From: an uncultured Eubacteriales bacterium
GTDB taxonomy: Bacteria; Bacillota; Clostridia; Oscillospirales; Acutalibacteraceae
Reading direction: 5' to 3'
Assembly: GCA_900540085.1 (NCBI GenBank)
Contig: UQEU01000005.1
Span: forward strand, 1 to 64,000
Length of the DNA stretch: 64,000 nucleotides
Shown: positions 16,143 through 24,185 of the stretch, in pieces
Layout: every line of letters begins with the position of its first letter
Position numbering within the stretch: the stretch's first letter is position 1
Translations under genes and position numbers: made by a program
The notes under the pieces: generated by a model
Told to the model about the DNA's origin: nothing
The model's input: only the letters and a program-made list of their open reading frames with translations
Databases searched by the model: none

Positions 16143-16610
16143 TCAGTTAATTTCAATTATTTCAAATCTAAGTTCGCCGATAGGAGCCTCAACTGCTACT
16201 TTTTCGCCTTTTTTTGAACCGATAAGTGCTTTACCGACAGGGCTTTCGTCTGAAATGAGTCCTTCTGCCGGATTTGACTGAGCAAAACCTACGATTTTAT
16301 AAGTTGAGAGGTCGCCGCTGTCAACATTTTTAATTGTTACGGTTGAACCAAGGTTAACTGCGTTTTTATCTGTTACATCTAAAATTACTGCATTTTGAAT
16401 TTGATACTCAAGTTCATTAATTCTTGCTTCTATTTTAGCCTGTTCCGACTTTGCTTCGTCGTACTCGCTGTTTTCAGAAAGGTCACCGTATGAACGGGCA
16501 ATTCTGATTTTTTCGGCAATATCATCTCTGCCTGTTGTTTTAAGTTCTTCAAGTTCATTTTTTAATTCTTCAAGACCTGTTGCGGTCATTTTAAATTCGA
16601 TAGCTGCCAT
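16143..16610 (-). CDS. greA: Transcription elongation factor GreA
   Basis: The 155-aa protein has the GreA N-terminal coiled coil (about 1-75, TATGLEELKNELEELKTTGR, then RSYGDLSENSEYDEAKSEQ with the acidic tip DLSENSEYDEAK) and the C-terminal FKBP-like domain (GSTVTIKN, SPVGKALIGSKKGEKV). It binds RNA polymerase through the secondary channel and stimulates cleavage of backtracked transcripts. Length matches the family (about 158). It is the first gene of a greA-lysS pair, with a perfect consensus promoter 47 bp upstream of its start. Confidence 0.97.
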   Translation of the reverse strand: MAAIEFKMTATGLEELKNELEELKTTGRDDIAEKIRIARSYGDLSENSEYDEAKSEQAKIEARINELEYQIQNAVILDVTDKNAVNLGSTVTIKNVDSGDLSTYKIVGFAQSNPAEGLISDESPVGKALIGSKKGEKVAVEAPIGELRFEIIEIN

Positions 16611-16656
16611 TAAAAAAACTCCTTCATTTTAAGGCATTCGCCTAAATAGTTAATAT

Positions 16657-16685
16657 ATTATAATAAAATATATATCAAATGTCAA
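16657..16685 (-). promoter_or_regulatory. Consensus sigma-A promoter of greA-lysS
   Basis: TTGACA (16680-16685) and TATAAT (16657-16662), both perfect, with a 17-bp spacer, on the minus strand. A small AGAAGT/ACTTCT inverted repeat sits just upstream of the -35. Confidence 0.85.
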
Positions 16686-16710
16686 GAAGTACAAACTTCT
16701 CAAAACGCAC

Positions 16711-16737
16711 AAAAAAGCCTGAAAAATCAGGCTTTTT
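16711..16737 (-). terminator. Terminator after lysC
   Basis: AAGCCTGA/TCAGGCTT stem with a 4-nt loop, A-run on one side and T-run on the other, 26 bp after the lysC stop. Bidirectional in principle; it insulates lysC from the greA promoter. Confidence 0.85.
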
Positions 16738-16762
16738 CATATAATTTTAATATTTTTTAAAA

Positions 16763-17974
16763 TCAGTCTTCAGGAATAAATGCTTTATGAACTGCTGCAA
16801 CTGCAACATCGGCATCGTCTTTGTCAATGAGAACTGAAATTTTGATTTCAGAAGTTGAAATCATTTGAATATTGATATTTCTTTCGTAAAGAGCCTCGAA
16901 CATCTTTGAAGCAGTACCGGGATGGCTTTCCATACCTGCGCCTACGATTGAAAGTTTTGCAACATCTGTATCGCAAACAAACTTGCTGTCTGAAAGTTCT
17001 TCAAAACTGTCTTTGAGAAGTTCAACTGCAACAGGACCGTTTTCTTCGCTTACTGTAAATGTAATGTCTTTTGTACCGTCACGGCCTACCGATTGAAGAA
17101 TAATGTCCACATTTATATTTTTTTGTGCAAGTTTTTCAAAAACTTTGAAAGCAACACCGGGTGAATCTTTAACACCGATGATTGAAATTCTCGCTACATC
17201 TGTATCTTTTGTAACGCCTCTGATAAGCATTTTTTCCATATTTGCTACCTCCTTAACAATAGTGCCTGGAATTGGATTTAATGATGATAAAACTTCAAGT
17301 TCAACGCCGTATTTCTTTGCCATTTCAACACTTCTGTTGTTCAAAACCTGAGCGCCGAGAGTAGCAAGTTCAAGCATTTCGTCGTAAGTGATTTCTTTAA
17401 GTTTTTTAGCACCCTTGATTTTTCTCGGGTCTGCCGTGTAAACACCCTCAACATCTGTAAAGATTTGACATCTGTCTGCACGAAGAGCCGCCGCAATAGC
17501 AACTGCCGAAGTGTCACTTCCGCCTCTGCCGAGAGTAGTGATATCGTCGTATTTGTTAAGACCTTGGAAACCTGCAACTATAACAATGTTATGTTTTGCA
17601 AGTTCTGCTTTCATTCGGCTTGAGTTAATATTCTTAATTCTCGCCGAACTGTAAACAGAGTTTGTATTGAAACCTGCCTGCCAGCCGAGAAGTGAGATAA
17701 CGGGCTGTCCGAGTGTTTCAATAGCCATAGCAAGAAGTGAGATGGAGATTTGCTCGCCTGACGCAAGAAGCATATCCATTTCTCTTTTGCTCGGACTGTC
17801 GCTGATTTCTTTTGCCTTTGCAATGAGGTCGTCTGTTGTGTCGCCCTGAGCCGAAACAACAACTACGACATCGTTGCCCTTTTTGTAAGTGTCTGTTACA
17901 ATTTTTGCAACATTCATAACTCGCTGCGGGTCTCTAACCGACGAGCCGCCGAATTTCTGAACGATAAGTGCCAT
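16763..17974 (-). CDS. lysC: Aspartokinase
   Basis: The 403-aa protein catalyses ATP-dependent phosphorylation of aspartate, the first step toward Lys, Thr and Met. Residues about 1-245 form the amino-acid-kinase domain (VQKFGGSSVRD at 5-15; TTLGRGGSDTSAVAIAAAL at about 150-168; FTDVEGVYTADPR). Two ACT domains follow (about 260-335 and 340-400), the usual sites for Lys/Thr feedback. Length matches the monofunctional lysine-sensitive type. It is the last gene of the thrR-hom-lysC set, 20 bp after hom, and ends at a terminator. GGAGGAAAAT precedes ATG 17974. Confidence 0.96.
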   Translation of the reverse strand: MALIVQKFGGSSVRDPQRVMNVAKIVTDTYKKGNDVVVVVSAQGDTTDDLIAKAKEISDSPSKREMDMLLASGEQISISLLAMAIETLGQPVISLLGWQAGFNTNSVYSSARIKNINSSRMKAELAKHNIVIVAGFQGLNKYDDITTLGRGGSDTSAVAIAAALRADRCQIFTDVEGVYTADPRKIKGAKKLKEITYDEMLELATLGAQVLNNRSVEMAKKYGVELEVLSSLNPIPGTIVKEVANMEKMLIRGVTKDTDVARISIIGVKDSPGVAFKVFEKLAQKNINVDIILQSVGRDGTKDITFTVSEENGPVAVELLKDSFEELSDSKFVCDTDVAKLSIVGAGMESHPGTASKMFEALYERNINIQMISTSEIKISVLIDKDDADVAVAAVHKAFIPED

Positions 17975-17994
17975 ATTTTCCTCCTACTTAATCA

Positions 17995-19212
17995 TTAATA
18001 ATTTGCAACTTTAATTTTGCTTATAACTTCAATGCCGTTAAGCATATTGTTAAGTTCATTTTCTGTAAATTCATCTGTAATAAATGCAGTTTCATCGCTC
18101 GGCTGACCTTTTCTTGAAAGGAATTTAACTTCACCGAAAACTGATTGAATTTGTGATTCGCTTGCTTTTGTGCGAACATAAAACGGCATCTTGATTGACT
18201 CTTTATAGTCAACAACATAGTTTTCGTCGCCCTTGCCCCAACCAAATATCTTTTTGCGTTCAACATGTTTTGCACAGTCAGCAATATCTGCAACAACAGC
18301 CGAAGCAGTAGGAAGTTTACCTGCGCCTCTGCCGTAAAAACAAACATCTCCGACTGCGTCGCCTCTTACAAGAATGGCGTTAAACACACCGTCAACACTT
18401 GCAAGTTGTGAACCTTTGAACACAATTGCAGGACCTACAAACGCTGCTATATTATCTTCATCAATATATTTAATTTGACCGAGAAGTTTGATAACACCGC
18501 CTGCCGACTCTGCATAAGCAACATCTTCAAGAGTGATTTTTGTAATACCCTCTGTTTCAACCTGTGAAGGATAAACATGCTTTCCAAAAGCGAGAGAAGC
18601 AAGAATACAAACTTTTCTGCAAGCGTCGTGACCTTCAATATCTGCTGTCGGGTCTTTTTCTGCATAGCCGTTGTCTTGAGCAAGTTTGAGTGCTTCCTCA
18701 AAAGACATACCGTCTTCTATCATTTTTGTCAATATGAAATTTGTTGTACCGTTGAGAATGCCTGCAATACCCTCAATGTTGTTTGCTGCAAGGCACTGTG
18801 ACATAGGTCTGATAATCGGAATACCGCCGCCTACGCTTGCTTCAAACAAGTAGTTTACATTGTTTTCTTCTGCTGTATTGAGAAGTTCAAGACCTTTTTG
18901 AGCAACAAGTTCTTTGTTTGAAGTAACAACGCTTTTGCCTGCTTCGAGAAGCTTTGTCGTAAAATCAAAAGCAGGATTTATTCCTCCCATTGTTTCAGCT
19001 ACAATTTTAATCTCGGGGTCATTTAAAATGTCGTTAAAATCTTTTGTAAAAAGACTTTCGTTTTTATCTCCGGGAAAATCTCTGAGGTCGAGTATTTTAG
19101 CAACTTCAAGCGGTTCTCCGCCTATTCTTTTTGAAATAACATCTTCGTGCGATTGAATAACCTCAACTACACCCGAGCCTACTGTACCGTAACCCATTAC
19201 TGCAACTTTCAT
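17995..19212 (-). CDS. hom: Homoserine dehydrogenase
   Basis: Start ATG 19212 (MKVAVMGYGTVGSGVVEVIQ) has GGAGGAACG upstream; an upstream extension to 19236 has none and would overlap thrR. Residues 1-130 form the NAD(P)-binding Rossmann domain (GYGTVGSG; SNKELVAQKG near 105), residues about 135-310 the catalytic domain (GILNGTTNFILTKM, GYAEKDPTADIEGHDACRK with the active-site Glu-Lys-Asp patch), and the last about 70 residues a short ACT-like domain (PFYVRTKASES). It reduces aspartate semialdehyde to homoserine. It sits between a ThrR-like regulator and lysC, so the pathway branch and its regulator are one transcription unit. thrB/thrC are not nearby. Confidence 0.95.
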   Translation of the reverse strand: MKVAVMGYGTVGSGVVEVIQSHEDVISKRIGGEPLEVAKILDLRDFPGDKNESLFTKDFNDILNDPEIKIVAETMGGINPAFDFTTKLLEAGKSVVTSNKELVAQKGLELLNTAEENNVNYLFEASVGGGIPIIRPMSQCLAANNIEGIAGILNGTTNFILTKMIEDGMSFEEALKLAQDNGYAEKDPTADIEGHDACRKVCILASLAFGKHVYPSQVETEGITKITLEDVAYAESAGGVIKLLGQIKYIDEDNIAAFVGPAIVFKGSQLASVDGVFNAILVRGDAVGDVCFYGRGAGKLPTASAVVADIADCAKHVERKKIFGWGKGDENYVVDYKESIKMPFYVRTKASESQIQSVFGEVKFLSRKGQPSDETAFITDEFTENELNNMLNGIEVISKIKVANY

Positions 19213-19223
19213 TTTCGTTCCTC

Positions 19224-19673
19224 CTATGACAACCAAACGGTTTTAACACCGTCTGTTGATTTAATCCTTTTGATTAGTTCATCTGTTGTAATTACCATTT
19301 GAGATATGCGAACAGTTATTGATACTGTTGCTACATTGTTTACAGGTGCCGTTTGGTTGATACTTAAAACATTCGCACCCGAGTTTGATATCTCATTCAT
19401 AACATCTGACAAAACACCGGCAGTATCAGTCAGTTTTGCCTCTATTGTAACAGAACTTTCGCCGATTGCCTCGCCCGACTCAAAAACTGCATCCTTGTAC
19501 TTATAGTACGCACTTCTTGATACTCCTGCAAGTTTAGTCGCTTCCGATGCACTTTTCGCTTCCCCTTCAAAGAGCATCTTTTTAGCAAGCAAAACCCTCT
19601 TGTAAACATCCGGCAATATCTCTGCTTTTACAATAACATATTTAGTTTCCGAAAAGCTCAAACTGTTCACCAC
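19224..19673 (-). CDS. thrR: ACT-domain regulator, ThrR/PheB (UPF0735) family
   Basis: A 149-aa protein with an N-terminal helix-turn-helix-like part (RVLLAKKMLFEGEAKSASEATKLAGVSRSAYYKYKD, about residues 26-62, split here only for reading) and a C-terminal ACT domain (TIEAKLTDTAGVLSDVMNEI onward). This matches the UPF0735 family, in which Bacillus ThrR (YszB) represses threonine genes; adjacency to hom supports that role. The start is uncertain: the frame opens with GTG 19673 without a good ribosome binding site, while TTG 19661 has GGTGGTG just upstream. It ends 12 bp before hom. Confidence 0.85.
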   Translation of the reverse strand: MVNSLSFSETKYVIVKAEILPDVYKRVLLAKKMLFEGEAKSASEATKLAGVSRSAYYKYKDAVFESGEAIGESSVTIEAKLTDTAGVLSDVMNEISNSGANVLSINQTAPVNNVATVSITVRISQMVITTDELIKRIKSTDGVKTVWLS

Positions 19674-19679
19674 CCGCGT

Positions 19680-19705
19680 ACAAGTGTATTGCTATGAAAA
19701 ACACT
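19680..19705. promoter_or_regulatory. Inverted repeat in front of thrR, candidate operator
   Basis: AAGTGT and ACACTT arms are separated by about 13 bp directly upstream of the thrR start, in the AT-rich region shared with the divergent permease gene. A position this close to the regulator's own start suits autoregulation. No comparison of binding sites was possible. Confidence 0.3.
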
Positions 19706-19895
19706 TTACTTATATTAACATCAAAAACTCAATTACACAACCCTATTTTTAATATTTTCAAATATTATACAAAATTTTTCTAAAACAAAATGTAAAATTT
19801 AGATATCACTACAAAACATTTATATTCTTTTGCTTGAATAATAATATTATTTGGTTTAATATAATATTTATAATAATACTTAAAATCATAAAAGG

Positions 19896-21053
19896 ATGAT
19901 GAAATTGACAAAGTCAACATATAAAAAACTTGACTTTTTGATAGGTCTTGTTTTCATTGCCACAATTTTAGCTTTAGGCTATGCATACTTAAAGTATCTG
20001 TTTTGGCCTACTGCACCCTTTGTTTTTGCTTTTTTAATCGGTATGATTTTACAAAAGCCGCTCAGAGCAAGCGAAAGAAAATTTAAGAAAAAAGGTGCAC
20101 ACACCTTTTTTTCAATATTTTATGTAATTTTAACTTTATTGATAATCTTCGGACCGGTTGCCCTTATTCTCTCACTCATAATCACGCAAATTTCCGACTT
20201 TGTTTCGGCACTCATTGACCAAATGAGCAATTTACCGGCATTTTTAAATGATATTGAGAATTGGCTTCTTGATGTTTTGAAATTTCTCCCCGACTCCGCT
20301 TACGCTTCTGTTTCGGGTGAAATAACCGAATTCATCAATAATGTCAGCAACGGTTTTGATATTTCATCACTCGGAATAAACGGAGATGCTATCAAAAACG
20401 GTATAACAAGCGGTGTAAACGGAATTTACAGCGTTGCTAAAAATATTCCGTCTGTTGCAATCGGTCTTGTTATAGGAATTATCGCAACAATATATTTTAC
20501 AAAAGATTATAGACATATTACAAAATTCATATCTCGTCAGATGCCCGACGGCAAAAAGAATTTGTTGCCTGAAATCAAGCATATTTTCTCAACAACAGTT
20601 GTAAAACTCATCAAATCCTACGGAATAATAATGCTTATAACATTTTCCGAACTTTTCATTTCTTTTTCTGTAATGAAAATGCTTGGCGTTATGACGATAA
20701 GCTATATACCTCTCATTGCACTTTGCATAACATTGTTTGACATTTTGCCCGTTGCCGGCACAGGCGGTATTCTTATACCATGGGCGCTGATAAGTTTGAT
20801 TTTAGGTAACTACAAACAGGCAATCGGAGTAATTGTAACTTATATTTTAATTACGATAATCAGACAATATGTTGAACCTAAAGTAATCGGAAATTCACTC
20901 GGAGTACATCCGCTTATAACACTTGCAGGTATGTATTTCGGACTTAAACTTTTCGGATTTCTCGGAATGATAGTCGTTCCGCTTTGCATTATGACTGTTA
21001 AAGCATTCAACGATTCGGGAAGAATTAAGATTTATAAAACAGACAGAAATTGA
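19896..21053 (+). CDS. AI-2E family permease
   Basis: The 385-aa integral membrane protein has about seven to eight hydrophobic segments and the family's typical ends: an N-terminal pair (LIGLVFIATILALGYAYLKY), a long extracytoplasmic stretch (about 100-170) and a C-terminal block with PLIALCITLFDILPVAGTGG and VEPKVIGNSLGVHPLITLAG, strongly characteristic of the AI-2E/PerM family. Members include autoinducer and Na+(Li+)/H+ transporters; substrate here unknown. AAAGG lies close to two in-frame ATGs (19896 and 19899). The next gene starts 9 bp after the stop, so they are co-transcribed. Confidence 0.9.
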   Translation: MMKLTKSTYKKLDFLIGLVFIATILALGYAYLKYLFWPTAPFVFAFLIGMILQKPLRASERKFKKKGAHTFFSIFYVILTLLIIFGPVALILSLIITQISDFVSALIDQMSNLPAFLNDIENWLLDVLKFLPDSAYASVSGEITEFINNVSNGFDISSLGINGDAIKNGITSGVNGIYSVAKNIPSVAIGLVIGIIATIYFTKDYRHITKFISRQMPDGKKNLLPEIKHIFSTTVVKLIKSYGIIMLITFSELFISFSVMKMLGVMTISYIPLIALCITLFDILPVAGTGGILIPWALISLILGNYKQAIGVIVTYILITIIRQYVEPKVIGNSLGVHPLITLAGMYFGLKLFGFLGMIVVPLCIMTVKAFNDSGRIKIYKTDRN

Positions 21054-21062
21054 GGATAATTA

Positions 21063-21773
21063 ATGGCGCTTTATGATATTGCAGGTTTGTGTGTTTCTAT
21101 GAATGTAGGAGGACGAACACTCAAACAAGCCGAAAAATACCTAAGCAAAAATCAAAATAAAACACCTGATATAAAAATAAATGTAAGCAAAAAACGAATT
21201 GAAGACGCCGTAAAAGACCATCCCGAACTCGGCGAAGACGATTGGGAATATTTGTTGACAGGTTCAGATTTTTACACATATCTGTTAGACTTTGACGGTA
21301 TGTTGCTGCACTCATCGTGTGTGGTTGTAAACGATTATGCATATCTGTTTTCAGCCGACAGCGGAACAGGCAAATCAACTCATACAAATCTTTGGCTTGA
21401 AAAATTCAAAGAAAATGCATATATTTTAAATGACGATAAACCTGCAATAAGAAAAATCGACGGCAAAATATATGCCTGTGGTACTCCTTGGAGCGGTAAA
21501 TATGATATAAGCCGACCAAACATCGTTCCTGTTGCCGCAATAGCATTATTGCAGCGAAACGATACAAACTACATCAAGCCTGCCGAAACAAAAAAAGGCG
21601 TGTTTACGATATTCTCACAAACAGTTCGCCGTTTGAACAAAGAGCATATCAATAAACTTTTTGACAATGTTGAAATGCTTTTTGAAAATATTCCTATTTA
21701 CGAGTTCGGCTGCAATATTTCCCAAGACGCCGTAACCGTAGCTTATAATACAATGAAGCCTAAAGAAAAATAA
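21063..21773 (+). CDS. HPr-kinase/PEPCK-like P-loop protein
   Basis: The 236-aa protein carries a P-loop FSADSGTGKSTHTNL with GTGKST at 101-106, then ILNDDKPAIR (121-130) and GTPWSGKYDIS (140-150). This set is typical of HPr kinase-like and PEP-carboxykinase-like nucleotide-binding proteins in Firmicutes, but it is shorter than HprK and lacks its N-terminal domain and the usual HPr-phosphorylase signature, so it is not the canonical HPr kinase. GAGGATAATTA precedes ATG. It lies in an operon with the AI-2E permease and is followed by a bidirectional terminator. A kinase for a small substrate or protein is plausible; substrate unknown. Confidence 0.7.
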   Translation: MALYDIAGLCVSMNVGGRTLKQAEKYLSKNQNKTPDIKINVSKKRIEDAVKDHPELGEDDWEYLLTGSDFYTYLLDFDGMLLHSSCVVVNDYAYLFSADSGTGKSTHTNLWLEKFKENAYILNDDKPAIRKIDGKIYACGTPWSGKYDISRPNIVPVAAIALLQRNDTNYIKPAETKKGVFTIFSQTVRRLNKEHINKLFDNVEMLFENIPIYEFGCNISQDAVTVAYNTMKPKEK

Positions 21774-21810
21774 TCAGAAATTTTTTGTATTGTTCATAAA
21801 ATATAAAGAA

Positions 21811-21852
21811 AAAGAACCGAGATTTATAAATGTAAAATCTCGGTTCTTTTTT
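21811..21852. terminator. Bidirectional terminator between convergent genes
   Basis: A 13-bp AAGAACCGAGATT/AATCTCGGTTCTT stem with a short loop and A/T runs on both sides, between the P-loop gene (+) and the D,D-carboxypeptidase gene (-). Confidence 0.9.
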
Positions 21853-21879
21853 AATTTAATTATTTTAACAATTAAACAA

Positions 21880-23208
21880 TTATTTATTGCGTTCATTCAT
21901 CTTTCTTTGCTTTTGAATTGATTTTTGTTTTTTTCTTTTTAAAAATTCAAACACTAAAAAGCAAATAAAACCTGCTGCAACACAAATTAAAACAACCTTT
22001 GTAATTGTATATGAAAAGAATTGTTTTATTGCATTGAAAATTGCCAAAAGCCTTGAAACTTCCACTGTTTCTGCCGCAACTATATCTACTGTTGCGACAA
22101 CTTCGTCTGCATAAATGATTTCTGCTTTACCTAAAACATCGCCTTTTTTAACCGGTGCTTTCGCCTCTTTGATTGTATCTTCTGTCGGTCTTATTATTAC
22201 CATTGAAGAATCCAAACTCGACGGTACTATTGTTGAAACATCCTGCGAAGCAACAAGTTGCAAAGTATCGGCATTTTTTCCGTTTTTGATTGGAATATCG
22301 CAAACAACATCGTCTTTTTTAATAACAGTCTTATATCTTAAACTTGAAAATGCCCATTTAAACAAAGTAGCACAATCTATAAAAGAACATTTTTCAATAT
22401 AGCCGTCTTTATTGTAGTCAATTCTCGGACTGTTGCAAACTATTGCAAGGTAATTGTAACCGTCCTTTGACGCTGTTGTTATCAAACAGTAACCTGCCTC
22501 TGTTGTCGAGCCTGTTTTAATACCTTTTGCATATTCATAATAATATGAAACAAATGCTTTATTCAGCATTAAATTTGTATTTGAATATGTTGTACCGTTA
22601 TATTTATACGAAAGTGTTTCGGAAATCTCTTTAAATGTACTGTTTTGGAGAGCCGCAAGTGTAATGAGTCTTAAATCGGAAACAGTTGTATAATGATTGT
22701 CGTCGTGCAATCCCGTAGCATTTGTGAAATTTGTATTTTCACAACCGATTTGCTTTATCCAATCATTCATCATCTGCACAAAGCCATCTATACTTCCCGC
22801 AACATATTCGGCTAAAATATTACAAGCGTCGCAAGCCGAATGAACCATACACAAGTAAAGCAACTGTCTGATTGTAAGTTGTTCACCGACTTTAAGATTT
22901 GCCGTTTGTGCTCCCGTTCCCAAAAGTGAATCATATGCCGTTTTAGACATAACTGTCGTTGCATCTAAATTGTCAACATTGTTCAATGTAACTATTGCAG
23001 TAACTATTTTTGTCAACGATGCAGGATAAACTTTTTCTTTTTCATTTTTTGAGCAAACTACGGGATAATTTTTGTCGTCTAAACTTACAAGCATATAGTT
23101 TTCAGCGTAAATTGTTTCAGTTGGCTGATATTGAGCCGCAAAAACGCTTGTACAAGGCATTAATGCAACCATCAATGCAATGACAAACGACAATACTTTC
23201 TTTTTCAT
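21880..23208 (-). CDS. D-alanyl-D-alanine carboxypeptidase (PBP5/DacA family)
   Basis: A 442-aa S11 peptidase exported by a signal peptide (VIALMVALMPCTSVFAAQY) and held by a C-terminal hydrophobic segment (about 400-425, VVLICVAAGFICFLVFEF) with a basic tail. Active-site boxes: SLTK (about residue 64-67) with the acylated Ser; KTGS in AKGIKTGSTTEAGY (about 242-247). The middle SxN box reads SAC (in MVHSACDACNILAEYV), with Cys where Asn is usual. It trims the terminal D-Ala of peptidoglycan pentapeptides. Monocistronic, divergent from the metallophosphoesterase gene, with its own promoter. Confidence 0.93.
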   Translation of the reverse strand: MKKKVLSFVIALMVALMPCTSVFAAQYQPTETIYAENYMLVSLDDKNYPVVCSKNEKEKVYPASLTKIVTAIVTLNNVDNLDATTVMSKTAYDSLLGTGAQTANLKVGEQLTIRQLLYLCMVHSACDACNILAEYVAGSIDGFVQMMNDWIKQIGCENTNFTNATGLHDDNHYTTVSDLRLITLAALQNSTFKEISETLSYKYNGTTYSNTNLMLNKAFVSYYYEYAKGIKTGSTTEAGYCLITTASKDGYNYLAIVCNSPRIDYNKDGYIEKCSFIDCATLFKWAFSSLRYKTVIKKDDVVCDIPIKNGKNADTLQLVASQDVSTIVPSSLDSSMVIIRPTEDTIKEAKAPVKKGDVLGKAEIIYADEVVATVDIVAAETVEVSRLLAIFNAIKQFFSYTITKVVLICVAAGFICFLVFEFLKRKKQKSIQKQRKMNERNK

Positions 23209-23240
23209 ATCTTGACACCTACGAATTTTGTGATTATTAT

Positions 23241-23268
23241 ATTATACATAGTTTAACATTTTTATCAA
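23241..23268 (-). promoter_or_regulatory. Promoter of the D,D-carboxypeptidase gene
   Basis: TTGATA (23263-23268) and TATAAT (23241-23246) with a 16-bp spacer on the minus strand, 33 bp before the start codon. Confidence 0.7.
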
Positions 23269-23333
23269 TTAAATTAAAGAAATAATTTTAAAATTTTTTT
23301 AAATTACAAAATTTACCTTACGGAGAGATTTGA

Positions 23334-24014
23334 ATGGTTTATATAACAGGCGATATACACGGAGATATTACTTTTTTTAACAACCCTCAGTTAAAGAGAC
23401 TGACCGAAAAAGACATACTGATTGTCTGTGGAGATTTTGGTTTCATTTGGGACCCAAATGATGAAAAAGAAAAGAAAAATCTTGAAAAACTCAAAAAACA
23501 AAAATACACCATCTGCTTTTTAGACGGTGCTCATGAAAATTTTGATATTTTGGACTCATATCCGCCTTACAGATACAGAGGCGGAAATACCCATAAAATC
23601 GCCGATAATATCTATCATCTTTTAAGAGGCGAAATTTTCGACTTTGACAACAAAACATTTTTTGTTATGGGCGGAGGAGAAAGCGACGATATAGATATGC
23701 GTTTAGAAGGCAGAAGTTGGTGGAAACATGAACTTCCGACAGGCGAAGAACTTTTAAACGGAGGAGAAAATTTAAAAAATTCCGAATATAAAGTAAACTA
23801 TATTTTAACCTATGAAGCACCCGCAGCCGCAAAAGACTTTTTGAGAATGCACACTAACAACACAACTTTGCAAATTTCAATTCTTAACAACTACTTGCAG
23901 GAATTGATGAAAAATGTTGAATATGTCCATTGGTACTTTGGTTCACTTCATCTTGATTTGCCGATTTCAAGAAAGATGACTGCCGTGTTTGAAAAAATTA
24001 TTCCTATTAAATAA
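23334..24014 (+). CDS. Metallophosphoesterase-like protein with altered metal ligands
   Basis: The 226-aa protein has the calcineurin-like phosphoesterase layout: DIHGD (7-11), CGDFGFIWD (about 32-40), DGAHENFD, then TYEAP and WYFGSLH near the C-terminus. In this family the third box is normally GNHE, the fourth has a His (TH), and the last is GHxH. Here Asn is Ala, the fourth-box His is Tyr-Glu, and the first His of GHxH is Ser; these were checked at the nucleotide level. The first two boxes and the last His remain. It may be inactive on phosphoesters or have a different metal site. GGAGAG precedes ATG 23334. Confidence 0.8.
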   Translation: MVYITGDIHGDITFFNNPQLKRLTEKDILIVCGDFGFIWDPNDEKEKKNLEKLKKQKYTICFLDGAHENFDILDSYPPYRYRGGNTHKIADNIYHLLRGEIFDFDNKTFFVMGGGESDDIDMRLEGRSWWKHELPTGEELLNGGENLKNSEYKVNYILTYEAPAAAKDFLRMHTNNTTLQISILNNYLQELMKNVEYVHWYFGSLHLDLPISRKMTAVFEKIIPIK

Positions 24015-24017
24015 GTG

Positions 24018-24046
24018 TTGACAATTAAATGATTTTGTGGTATTCT
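24018..24046 (+). promoter_or_regulatory. Consensus-like promoter for the MATE gene leader
   Basis: TTGACA (24018-24023), 17-bp spacer, TATTCT (24041-24046). Expected start near 24053, which places the terminator at 24120-24158 inside the leader of the MATE gene. Confidence 0.6.
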
Positions 24047-24053
24047 TCACAAA

Positions 24054-24185
24054 GTTATTTCAATTTAATACTAAAACCCTTATGGGAGTGGATTTTTCCC
24101 GATTTTAAATCAGCTTTTCGCCACACAATTTTCTTTGAATTTTGTGTGGCTTTTTTATGTTTAAAAATATTTAGGAGTAATGAAT
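24054..24185 (+). promoter_or_regulatory. Leader of MATE gene with internal terminator, possible attenuator or riboswitch
   Basis: Between the promoter and ATG 24186 lies about 65 nt containing a GGGA/TCCC hairpin (near 24084-24101) followed by the strong terminator. This order, sensor-sized segment then terminator then ribosome binding site (AGGAGT), is typical of transcription attenuation. I do not recognise a known riboswitch class. The terminator could instead just end the upstream gene. Confidence 0.35.
24120..24158 (+). terminator. Intrinsic terminator upstream of the MATE gene
   Basis: A CCACACAA.../...TTGTGTGG stem with near-symmetric AT-rich inner part is followed by TTTTTTAT on the plus strand. 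Confidence 0.85.

Noticed and set aside
23334..24014. Toxin or defence nuclease role for the metallophosphoesterase-like gene
   Set aside because: No partner gene with overlap or coupling and no defence context; only the altered ligands are notable.
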